Under the pieces are notes generated by a model that had not been told where the DNA came from, did not search any database, and saw only the letters and a list, made by a program, of their open reading frames with translations. Positions 54,260 to 62,000 of a stretch of DNA of 62,000 nt are shown piece by piece. The DNA is taken from positions 398,212 to 460,211 of the forward strand of contig CAJNDS010000213.1 of assembly GCA_905221605.1 (NCBI GenBank), given 5' to 3'. Each line of letters opens with the position of its first letter. Position 1 is the stretch's first letter. A program made the position numbers and the translations under genes. Source of the stretch: Symbiodinium natans. Lineage: Eukaryota > Sar > Dinophyceae > Suessiales > Symbiodiniaceae.

Positions 54260-54639
54260 CTACGAAACAGACGAGGCATCAGTTGGGTTTAGGGTTTGGG
54301 GTTTAGGGTTTGGGGTTTAGGGTTTGGGCCGGTTTGGGGTTTAGGGTTTGGGGTTTAGGGTTTAGGGTTAGGGTAGGGTTTGGGGGTTTGGGGTGCTGAT
54401 CTCAAGAACTCTCAGATCGGCTATGCCCCCAGAAGCCAACACCCCCCAAACAGTCCGGAACCCTCAAAAAAAAACAGCCGAAAATATAATCCTAACACCC
54501 TAAACCCTAAACCCGAAACCCTAAACTCTAAACCAAAAAGGTTTTCTTCATCGGAACACCCCAAGGAGCCGACATTGAGCCCCCCCTATTCTCATAGCGA
54601 AGCTTCGATTTGTAGGGGTCCTAAACCCCTAAATCCCTA

Positions 54640-55198
54640 AAACCCAAAAAACCAAAACTGAAAAAACACACACACCACACACCACCCACCAAAAAGATCG
54701 AAAGCCCTAAAAAAAAACTTCCGGGCTCTTCCAGGCAGCCGGGCTCAGAACCCTTAATTCTGGAACCCTAAGATAAAACTGGCAGAGCAAAGAGGTTATG
54801 GCGTGCACTAAAGCAACGCACAACTTTTACTTGAGCCAAAATGGTTGATAAGTTCGGATGCTAATTTTAGCATGCCGTGTGAAACATCCTCTGCGTGTGC
54901 ACTCCTGGCGTGTTGCTAAGAGAGCGTTGGAATGTCTAGGGCTACAGTATGCCTACTGCAGACTGCCTACTGCCAGAGCGTTGCCGCTACTGGCACTTGC
55001 ATCTTCAACAGGCCCTGATGCCCCTATAATTCCTTCTCCCCCTTCTCACGTGCAAGCGTCAGGCCTAAACCCTAACGGTTTGAGTCTCAAGAGCGTTGCC
55101 GCTTCAAGAGAAGACGGTGCCTAATTACACCAGGCTGCTGCCTGCAACAGCTTGGGCGGCATTGCTGCCTTGCCAAGCGCAAGCAAAAGTGCAAAGCA
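54640..55198 (-). other. 3' noncoding region and probable 3' LTR of the copia element
   Basis: Follows the RNase H stop. A purine-rich tract GAGAAGGGGGAGAAGGAA at about 55047-55030 is a candidate polypurine tract, with TGTTGAAG at about 55009 a possible LTR start. Two GCGTTGCCGC motif copies lie here. Boundaries cannot be fixed without the other LTR. Confidence 0.45.
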
Positions 55199-58100
55199 TT
55201 ACTCCATTTGGAGTAGCTGGAGTGCCGCAGGAAACTTTGCTGGAGCCAGAGCCTTCGTAAAGATATCGGCGCGCTGCTTATCTGTGTTTATGTACGTCAA
55301 GCGCACATACGGGTCCTCATAGACTTCATACAGGGATGACAGATCAATCCTGTGAGTCTTACTCACGTGCCGAAGTTTTGGGCTGTAGCCTGCATGGACT
55401 ATCTGTATGACTGCCGAGTTATCCTGATGACACTGCAATAGCACCTCTCGGCCAAAGACCTTTTCCATGAACTGTTGCATGGGTAGTGCTTCCCCGAACA
55501 CTCCAGGGCTCAGTGAAATGATCTCGGCCTCAGTGGTTGATCTGCTGGTCGCCGTCTGCTTTTTGCTGGCCCAGCACAGTGGCCAGAAGGAGTGTTCCCC
55601 TTCTATACAGAGTATCATCCCGGACGTGCTGTGAGCATGTTCTACATCAGAAGCGTGGTCGGCGTCCGTGTACAGGCTAAGTTTGAGGTTTTCTGGTTCA
55701 TCGCCCATGGTGTGGGTGATAGAGAGCTCAGGCGTTGAATGGAGATAGCACATCAAACGAAAAAGCCGTTTGTCGTCCGCAATGCTCCAGCAAGTGACTC
55801 GACGGGTAAGGTCTGACAGAGGTTTCATCACGTCAGGGCGTGATAAGCGTGCGAGCCACAGGCTCTTCATCAACACTCTGCTGGCAGCATCTGACAGCTG
55901 CCCCCTTGTTTCCCAGTCGCTTGTAAGCAGAGAACCTTCAGCAACAAAGGGCGTTGCCGCCTCTTTGAGCTTCCGGCCCGACAGTTGCTCATATAAGTCA
56001 CAAGCATTTCGGCAGTAGTCAGACATGTCATATGTCATGACTGTGTTGCCTTCGCGCTGGTAGACGTGCTTCCGCCCTAACACCCTGTCTACTTCACTTG
56101 GCGGTTCAATATCTAGGTGCTTTTGGAGCTCTTCCCAGAATGCAGCTTGAGTATCTTTGGGCCCACTTAAAACTATGTCGTCAACGTACAGCGTTAGTAG
56201 CTGCCTAGTCTTGGGGAACCAGAATGACGATTGGAACAGTTCAGAGTGTTCACCTCCCATCAAACTCATTACCTGCTTGAACCTTTCGTGCCAATGAAAT
56301 CCAGATTCTGGGTGCCCGTAAAGGGACTTCCAGAGTCTGACGCAGGGGCGCTCTATTCCTCGGAACTCCGGCGGTGTAAGCTCTCGCGGGAGTTCGACCC
56401 ACGTGGGAACTTTCGTGTTTAAATCTGATTGCGTGTAGGCCTTAACCACATCAGATTGTGACGAACAGTGACCTTTGATGGCTCCGTAAGCAAGGTTGAA
56501 GTTAATACCTACTATTCCAGTGGGATTCACTTTTAGTTCTTGCAGGATTGCCAGGTTGTTCGCTTCATCTCTAATGTCGTCGCCTCTGAAAACGATTCGA
56601 GCCTTTAGCTTTCGCAACTCTGGCGTTTCAAAGTGCTTTATGCTCAAGATAGTCATGAGGCGGCCAATATTGAGGGGTTCTTTTCTAGCCAACAAATCCC
56701 TGCGTGAAACTACTTCCCTGTAGTCCCAAGTGCCGTTGGATATCAAACCCTTGGCCTCTCCGTCTATGCATTCCTGAGCACCTGCGTGTTTGCCCCAATC
56801 CTTTCTATCTATCAAGTGGTGGATGCCAGCGTAAATCATCTCTTGGTCCTTCGGGGGAGTCCTAGGGACATGGCAGTGTGGAGAAGACGGCATGACTGGC
56901 ATTGCTGCCACTTGTGAGGAGAGGTGCGGGTACAAGCTGTGCACAATGGTTGTGGCCATAGACCTGGTGTATTTGGCAGTTTTTGCAGTTTTGCTTCCCT
57001 CAATGGTGCTGTGCTGAAAGCCCGGCGGGTGTTGACAGCGCTTGGTGTTCAAGTTGTCGGCAAGTTTCCAGCAGGAGGTAACAACCCTCCAGGGCTTCTT
57101 GTGCGGCGTCCCTTCATCATCCATCAGGCCATGAGCGCATCCATGCGTTACCGCAGTGAACAAGCCATGCTTCTGGATGAACTGGGTAAGCTCGGGTAGA
57201 GCCCAACCGCTGCAGCCTTGAGGCCACTCGAAACTTACATGCCCCCCTTGAGCTAAGACAACTTCCGCGACGCTTATGAAGTTCTTCAAGATTCTCCTTG
57301 AGCGTTGCCGCTTCTTTCGGAGTTTCTCTCGGAAGCCATTTCCCAAGCGTGCGATGTTGAGGTGCTGCAGTTGACTCCATGGGCCGCAAGGTATGCTGCC
57401 CCATAAGTCACAACCAGGAAAGAGCTGGACAAGCTTCTTTAAAGACTCCGTCTGCTTTGGACACGACATGTCCGAGCTGCTTTCTGTCAAACGGAAGTGG
57501 TTGATTTCGTTCTCCTCATTCACCTGGCCTAACATTGAATCAGGCTCGCAGCAAAACTCAAACAAAGTGGCATCCTCGGCACGTCTGTTGCGTTTGACCT
57601 TGGTCTGAGAACTCGCGCTGGTAGGGGCCGAGTCCCCAGTCAAAGTTGAGCCAAAGCTTGGGACTGCTTTTGGGTCTAAGGCTTCTAGATCGTGGAGGAT
57701 TGCTGCTACCGCTTGCGCACCTTTGAGGGGTGAGCGTTTGAGTTGCTCTTCTGCGTTGGCCTTCATCGTGTCAAGCTTGGCTTGGTTTGGGTCAATCTCC
57801 TTCTTTGGGAAAAACCATGTGGCCCCTACCCAACTTTTAGAGGAAATGCGTCTATTCGGGCTCTTGTCTTGCCAGTCGTCGGAGAAAGTAGACAATTTGC
57901 CGCGGCATTTCCACTCTGTCTCTCGGGCAGAAGACAAAAGATGGAAATCAAAAGGACAATGTCGGCCTACAGGGGTGTACAAACGTTTTCGGGGCTTGAC
58001 ATGCACTCGTTTCCATGCCATGCGCTTGGAATCAAAATCCCAGTAGTCTAGATCAGCCCCTTTGACGCCTTGCTTCGTCTCATCTGGGCAAGTCGCCTCA

Positions 58101-58726
58101 CGAGATGGTTGCAGCGGCGCGGCTGGGGCAACACTATCAGAAGCAGGACGCGCGGCGTCGGCCTTTGCTTTGGCCTTAGCCTTCAGCGCAGCGGCCTCGT
58201 CTTCTAAAAGCTTCCGAAACCGTTCATGGCACGCATCATTGTGTGGCACGCCTTCTGCTATCCTATCACAGCCCTTGCACCCAAGAGTTACGCCGAAACG
58301 AAGGGCCCTTTCCAATGTCACATATGTCTTGCGTTTGCGAACTTTGGGTTCCGGGGCTCCTTTTTCAAAAGGCAAAGCTTCTCGAGCGTCAAGCATGGGC
58401 ATTGCTGCCTCTGACTTGAAAAGGGAAAGTTTCTCAACCTGAGCCTCGTGCAATGGAAACACAAAAGAATCAGGCACAACCAACTCTGACGCGTACACTT
58501 GGATCGGTCTTCCGCAACCCCTTTCATCTTTGCGTAGCGAGTCGTAGTCAAGCACCAAGTGAACTCCACGAAACTTGTAGCCTGCGTCCAAACGCCATCC
58601 GCAAAAGATCCCAGGGAACGTCCTAGGGTCAAAAGCTGGCAAATCGTGGTGTTGAGGAGGCTTGTAGTACACTAAGGCCCCTAAAGGGATTCTATGGCCC
58701 TCAAAAGGTTCACCTTTGTTGGCCAC
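55199..58726 (-). CDS. pol: Copia reverse transcriptase-RNase H with inserted methyltransferase-like domain
   Basis: 1175 codons, read from a GTG that is really an internal codon. Residues 1-110 continue the integrase C-terminus. Residues 385-600 form a cytosine-methyltransferase-like domain. RT (RVT_2 type) spans about 665-925 with SDVVKAY (Asp 759) and YVDD (847-850). RNase H follows: DADHASD (1021-1027), TTEAE (Glu 1067), HQDNSA (Asp 1102), RADIFTK (1152-1158). All catalytic motifs are intact, so the copy could be young. Confidence 0.92.
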   Translation of the reverse strand: MANKGEPFEGHRIPLGALVYYKPPQHHDLPAFDPRTFPGIFCGWRLDAGYKFRGVHLVLDYDSLRKDERGCGRPIQVYASELVVPDSFVFPLHEAQVEKLSLFKSEAAMPMLDAREALPFEKGAPEPKVRKRKTYVTLERALRFGVTLGCKGCDRIAEGVPHNDACHERFRKLLEDEAAALKAKAKAKADAARPASDSVAPAAPLQPSREATCPDETKQGVKGADLDYWDFDSKRMAWKRVHVKPRKRLYTPVGRHCPFDFHLLSSARETEWKCRGKLSTFSDDWQDKSPNRRISSKSWVGATWFFPKKEIDPNQAKLDTMKANAEEQLKRSPLKGAQAVAAILHDLEALDPKAVPSFGSTLTGDSAPTSASSQTKVKRNRRAEDATLFEFCCEPDSMLGQVNEENEINHFRLTESSSDMSCPKQTESLKKLVQLFPGCDLWGSIPCGPWSQLQHLNIARLGNGFREKLRKKRQRSRRILKNFISVAEVVLAQGGHVSFEWPQGCSGWALPELTQFIQKHGLFTAVTHGCAHGLMDDEGTPHKKPWRVVTSCWKLADNLNTKRCQHPPGFQHSTIEGSKTAKTAKYTRSMATTIVHSLYPHLSSQVAAMPVMPSSPHCHVPRTPPKDQEMIYAGIHHLIDRKDWGKHAGAQECIDGEAKGLISNGTWDYREVVSRRDLLARKEPLNIGRLMTILSIKHFETPELRKLKARIVFRGDDIRDEANNLAILQELKVNPTGIVGINFNLAYGAIKGHCSSQSDVVKAYTQSDLNTKVPTWVELPRELTPPEFRGIERPCVRLWKSLYGHPESGFHWHERFKQVMSLMGGEHSELFQSSFWFPKTRQLLTLYVDDIVLSGPKDTQAAFWEELQKHLDIEPPSEVDRVLGRKHVYQREGNTVMTYDMSDYCRNACDLYEQLSGRKLKEAATPFVAEGSLLTSDWETRGQLSDAASRVLMKSLWLARLSRPDVMKPLSDLTRRVTCWSIADDKRLFRLMCYLHSTPELSITHTMGDEPENLKLSLYTDADHASDVEHAHSTSGMILCIEGEHSFWPLCWASKKQTATSRSTTEAEIISLSPGVFGEALPMQQFMEKVFGREVLLQCHQDNSAVIQIVHAGYSPKLRHVSKTHRIDLSSLYEVYEDPYVRLTYINTDKQRADIFTKALAPAKFPAALQLLQME
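56927..57574 (-). other. Cytosine-C5-methyltransferase-like domain inside Pol
   Basis: Residues 385-600 of the RT frame. FEFCCEPDSM resembles motif I, GSIPCGPWSQ the catalytic PC motif IV, and HVSFEWPQG sits where ENV (motif VI) is expected. Glu is followed by Trp-Pro, so the match is partial and activity uncertain. It lies between integrase and RT, where Ty1 and plant copia have none. Confidence 0.6.
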
Positions 58727-58727
58727 C

Positions 58728-60380
58728 TCATATACCCTCCTTGAACTCCTTGGAGGCTTCTGTTTCGTTTGGGTGCACTGGCGCGAGGGTTGTAAACGAC
58801 CTAGCGACGCAAAAATATTCTATCGATCGCGGCCATAGGTTGTGTCCGAAGCCAGCCTTCAGGTGGACGGCTCTGGTACCCTCTTTTATTGTCCTGATGG
58901 CTCGCTCGAGTTGTGAGTTGTGAAAAAGGTCATGGGGTACGCCTGGATCCGGCAGCCAGCTCAATGCCTTCACTGCGTCGACGAGCTCGGAAGCTGCATC
59001 CGACTTGACCACGCATAGCGCTTTTCCATGGGCCCTGGTGCCACCAAATTTTCGCAACACTGAGACGTTCTGATCTGTGCTTCTATTGGTTTGTGGAAAA
59101 GCCCCGTAGCAACCGCTATAGTCGTCATAAGCAATCAAGCAGGCCTGCTCTCCCTCCGAGCCTTTTGTTAAATCTTGACCGAGAATGATGTGGTCTGCCC
59201 GGAGCCTGTGCCCATAGTGCAAGGGAGGAGTGTCATCAGGATCGGGCCCTTCGTCCTTCCTACTTCTATGGACTTTAGCAGTCATTTTGGCACGCTTGCA
59301 AATGTCACAGTACCGGTTTTTGGGATAATGTGTCAATTGATGCGCTAAGCTCTTTGATGCTGCTATGAGCCTCTCTCGCAGGGAAGGGGTCCATTCAGGG
59401 TGCTCTTCGGCATCTTCCTCATCCAATGGTTCATCTCCTCCACCCGGGATTGGCTCAGCACAGGCTGTGAGTTCATCCTCTTCCCCAAAACGCGGCAGGG
59501 AGCTATCCGGTTTCAACCTTAAGCATTCCGCATCTGCCTTGCCAGACTCTACAGGCTTATCCCGTGTAGGCGCCTTGGGCCCGGAGGCCTCATCAGGCAT
59601 TCTTATGGGGAATTCAGGACGTGATTCTTTCGCCGCTACTCTCCTAAGATGGCGCGGGGCTAAATCACTCGATGAACTGGCCGGTTCTGATGGAGCAGCC
59701 ATGAGCGTTTCCGCTTCTGGCTTGACAGCGCGTCCACAAGCGGGCAAGGCAGAACACGAGACGGATTCTCTCAGGACGGGCACGTTTTCTTCAATGCGAT
59801 CTGCATAGATCTTTGCTGATTCAGGGCAGAAAAAGGTGACATCCTGGACTCTGTCAGCTTTCACGAAGAAAGGGAGTTGGTCAGGAAACCATATCCACGG
59901 GCGCTTGTGTTCATTCACCTGGATGCCTACACTCAGAGCTGGAGGACAATCCTTTAGGGAGTAGAACACATTGTCACCTGAAAGGTCTCCTTTCATCCTC
60001 ACTGCTTGGGAGCCTGTACGGGTGCCCCCTCCAGTTGAGAACTGCAACTTTTCCGGTGCCTTGGAAAACATCTCATGGGTCTCTTCAGGCAAATGTTTCT
60101 TGGAAATGAGATTCCTACCGGCGCCGCTATCTAAGAGAAAGTCCATGTTTAGGGGCTTAGTCTGGTTCATGGTGCACACACCTGCCATTCCAGTGGCATT
60201 CCCACCCGGGTCAAGGCACGCCATAGCCGTCATGACTGTCGTGAATGCCCTAGCAAAGAAGCTGCCTTTTGGGAGCACACTTTGCCTAGACCCTTCACCC
60301 TGCCAGCTAAACCCTGAACGCGCTTCGGGGACTCCTGCTCTGAAGGGCATGCGTTGCCGCATTGCCACTCTTCTACGCAA
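58728..60380 (-). CDS. pol: Copia protease-integrase segment of Pol
   Basis: 550 codons. Aspartic protease motif FLLDSGAGRN (catalytic Asp 84). A zinc-binding HHCC-like segment HQLTHYPKNRYCDICKRAK at about 348-365. Integrase core with Asp 396 (RADHI), Asp 461 (KSDAASE) and Glu 492 (SQLERAIRT). The region between protease and integrase (200-340) is acidic and Ser/Pro-rich. Ends in a stop at KEGI, where the coding continues in the +1 frame. It probably has no start of its own and is expressed by frameshifting from Gag. Confidence 0.88.
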   Translation of the reverse strand: MRRRVAMRQRMPFRAGVPEARSGFSWQGEGSRQSVLPKGSFFARAFTTVMTAMACLDPGGNATGMAGVCTMNQTKPLNMDFLLDSGAGRNLISKKHLPEETHEMFSKAPEKLQFSTGGGTRTGSQAVRMKGDLSGDNVFYSLKDCPPALSVGIQVNEHKRPWIWFPDQLPFFVKADRVQDVTFFCPESAKIYADRIEENVPVLRESVSCSALPACGRAVKPEAETLMAAPSEPASSSSDLAPRHLRRVAAKESRPEFPIRMPDEASGPKAPTRDKPVESGKADAECLRLKPDSSLPRFGEEDELTACAEPIPGGGDEPLDEEDAEEHPEWTPSLRERLIAASKSLAHQLTHYPKNRYCDICKRAKMTAKVHRSRKDEGPDPDDTPPLHYGHRLRADHIILGQDLTKGSEGEQACLIAYDDYSGCYGAFPQTNRSTDQNVSVLRKFGGTRAHGKALCVVKSDAASELVDAVKALSWLPDPGVPHDLFHNSQLERAIRTIKEGTRAVHLKAGFGHNLWPRSIEYFCVARSFTTLAPVHPNETEASKEFKEGI

Positions 60381-61942
60381 GAACCCTTTGCGGTTGGAAG
60401 CGCGCTTGCCATGGCAACACCTGCCGCGACTGTTGCTGCACCTGCAGAAGCCTTGATGCCCCTGGGCTTAGGCCCTTTGTACAGGTTGTTCTTATCGTGG
60501 ATATACTCACACGCATTTCCATGAGTGCAACAGTCATACGCAAAGAACATGCATGGCAACTTGGCTTTTTCCTCTTTGGCGCGTGGCGACTTTGGCTTAT
60601 CCTTTCCTTTGCCTTTGCCTTTTGCAGGAGCGGCGGGAGCAGGCGTTGCCGCCTCGCTCGTTGCCACTGTTGCTGCTGCTCGCGCTTTCTCCTTCGTTTC
60701 TTTTTCCTTCTCCTTCTTCTTCGCTTTCTCCCGCTCCTTCTTTTCTTTTGCTTTGTCTTGCTCGCTCTTATCCCCATTGTTTGGCTTTGCTTTTTCTTTC
60801 GCCTGGGCTTTTGGCGCCGCATTTGCTGCAACACGATTGTTACCTCCTGCTAGGGCCTTACTAATGGACGCCGTGTTTTCCTCTAACTGGGCAATGTCGA
60901 CAACATCCACCATCTTACCGTATAACCACTCCCACGTCCTCTTGCTAGAGGAACTGCTCGAGTTGCGGAAACGGTCGATGTGAAGGCTCATCAGGGGGCG
61001 CCCTTTGAGGTTTTCAAACAAAAGGGACCGAACAGCATTGTCACTGGGCCTCTCTGATGGCTCCAACGCTTCCCACACAAAGTCAAAACGTTGCCTGAAC
61101 TCTATCAGACCCTTGACCTCCGAACCCTGCACTGTAAGCGACAACAGGTGATGTTGCGTGAGGGCGGTACCACGATCCTTTTCCAAACGAAACCGCTGGA
61201 ACACAACCCACAAAAGCAACCTCCCTTTGGGCTGTTTGCCGTGCTTCTGGGCTTTCTCTTGAAGGGACTGAAACTCCATAGAGAACTTGGTGCCCCGAGC
61301 ATGTTCCAACATACGGTGGCCAAGGATTCGATCAAGTAGAGGATAATGTCCGGAGTCATCAAACGAGGATGCGCATGTTGCATCATTGCATTTGGAAATC
61401 CAAGCCAACAAAGGGGTTTCATTACCTTTGGCTAGCTTCGTCACTGCGCTATACAGGTGATTCCTAAACCCCCTAAATTCAGATGCGGACTTCGGGAGCG
61501 CCGCAATCTTCAGTGAGTCGTACTGCTTGGTTCTCATAAGCTTTCGTTCCTTCTTGTATACCCCATCTGAGCCCGAGCTAGACGACGATGAGCTGGATCT
61601 TTTGCCGGTTTCCGAGGCGTTGCCGCCTTTCCTCCCTTTACCCGAACCTGATCCACTCGAGTCTGAGCCTGACGAGTCCGAGGGGGGGCCTGGAGGCTTT
61701 GCAATCGCTGATCCCGGATCCGAACCCGCAACACTACTTGACCTCAAATACCCCCTTGATGTGGCGCCTGCACCCTTGAGGCTTGCCGGAGGGGCGTTGC
61801 CGCCGCCAGCCGGGCTACCTCCAGAGATTGAAGCGACAACGTTGGCAAGGGAGGTGATTTGTGCCGTGATCACGTCCAATTGCCCCTGAATCCCTGGGTC
61901 TATTTGGGCCCTGGGAGTGCTGATGGCATAAATGTCGGGCAC
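60230..61942 (-). CDS. gag: Gag-like protein with CCCH zinc finger
   Basis: 570 codons. Residues 85-130 are Ser/Gly-rich linker, about 135-360 the predicted capsid-type helical region, about 375-460 a Lys/Glu/Ala-rich charged segment, and C464-X7-C472-X5-C478-X3-H482 a CCCH finger rather than the usual CCHC knuckle. CCCH-finger Gags fit dinoflagellate copia elements (from memory). Its end overlaps the protease frame by about 150 bases in another frame. The start Met at 61942 is assumed. Confidence 0.85.
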   Translation of the reverse strand: MPDIYAISTPRAQIDPGIQGQLDVITAQITSLANVVASISGGSPAGGGNAPPASLKGAGATSRGYLRSSSVAGSDPGSAIAKPPGPPSDSSGSDSSGSGSGKGRKGGNASETGKRSSSSSSSSGSDGVYKKERKLMRTKQYDSLKIAALPKSASEFRGFRNHLYSAVTKLAKGNETPLLAWISKCNDATCASSFDDSGHYPLLDRILGHRMLEHARGTKFSMEFQSLQEKAQKHGKQPKGRLLLWVVFQRFRLEKDRGTALTQHHLLSLTVQGSEVKGLIEFRQRFDFVWEALEPSERPSDNAVRSLLFENLKGRPLMSLHIDRFRNSSSSSSKRTWEWLYGKMVDVVDIAQLEENTASISKALAGGNNRVAANAAPKAQAKEKAKPNNGDKSEQDKAKEKKEREKAKKKEKEKETKEKARAAATVATSEAATPAPAAPAKGKGKGKDKPKSPRAKEEKAKLPCMFFAYDCCTHGNACEYIHDKNNLYKGPKPRGIKASAGAATVAAGVAMASALPTAKGSCVEEWQCGNACPSEQESPKRVQGLAGRVKGLGKVCSQKAASLLGHSRQS

Positions 61943-62000
61943 TGGAGGTAAATTGCCACAACTGGTTTTGGTTTCGGGGCCACCTGTGCCCTCATTTGGG

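Larger units (their letters stand above)
54780..62000 (-). mobile_element. Ty1/copia retrotransposon, nearly full length
   Basis: Domain order Gag, protease, integrase, reverse transcriptase, RNase H is diagnostic of Ty1/copia. Coding capacity occupies 61942-55199 in three frames. The 5' LTR lies off the right edge, so LTRs cannot be compared; the 3' LTR must lie in about 54780-55040. No telomeric arrays occur inside, in contrast to the rest of the window, suggesting a fairly recent arrival or selection on its coding. Left boundary approximate. Confidence 0.93.

Overview
The window looks like nuclear DNA of a dinoflagellate, perhaps Symbiodiniaceae-like (an inference). Three lines of evidence agree: (i) Arabidopsis-type TTTAGGG/CCCTAAA repeats throughout; (ii) a gene whose introns mostly begin with GC rather than GT and whose acceptors are all AG followed by G, which is a dinoflagellate splice signature; (iii) a Ty1/copia retroelement with a CCCH-finger Gag and a cytosine-methyltransferase-like insertion in Pol. 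It is not a chromosome end, because telomere-type arrays occur in both orientations over about 54 kb.

Left part (about 1.4-22.8 kb, minus strand): a complete core of a GpsA-type NAD(P)-dependent glycerol-3-phosphate dehydrogenase. It is split into at least 21 exons of 24-83 bases, with two more probable upstream exons. The 21 exons total 993 bases (330 codons plus stop) and join in one frame. They are scattered over 20 kb, so the gene is about 95% intron. The introns are largely degenerate telomeric arrays. Most exons have CCCTAAA repeats on the left and TTTAGGG repeats on the right. In the pre-mRNA such an intron therefore opens with UUUAGGG repeats and closes with CCCUAAA repeats, which could pair and bring the splice sites together.

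Middle part (about 23-54.3 kb): the same architecture continues. Short GC-rich islands of 60-150 bases lie between inverted telomeric arrays. Many have an open minus-strand frame with AG|G on the upstream side and GT/GC on the downstream side. They are probably exons of one or more further genes that I cannot name. Similar-looking islands that are not exons exist inside the dehydrogenase introns, so each unassigned island is only a candidate. Short hairpin/TIR element families, an AT-rich TIR element near 37.6 kb, microsatellites and poly-G tracts fill the rest.

Right part (about 54.8-62 kb): a nearly full-length Ty1/copia retrotransposon on the minus strand (Gag, then protease-integrase, then reverse transcriptase-RNase H), free of telomeric arrays. 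Its 5' LTR lies beyond the right edge. No rRNA, tRNA, CRISPR array or recognisable promoter was found.
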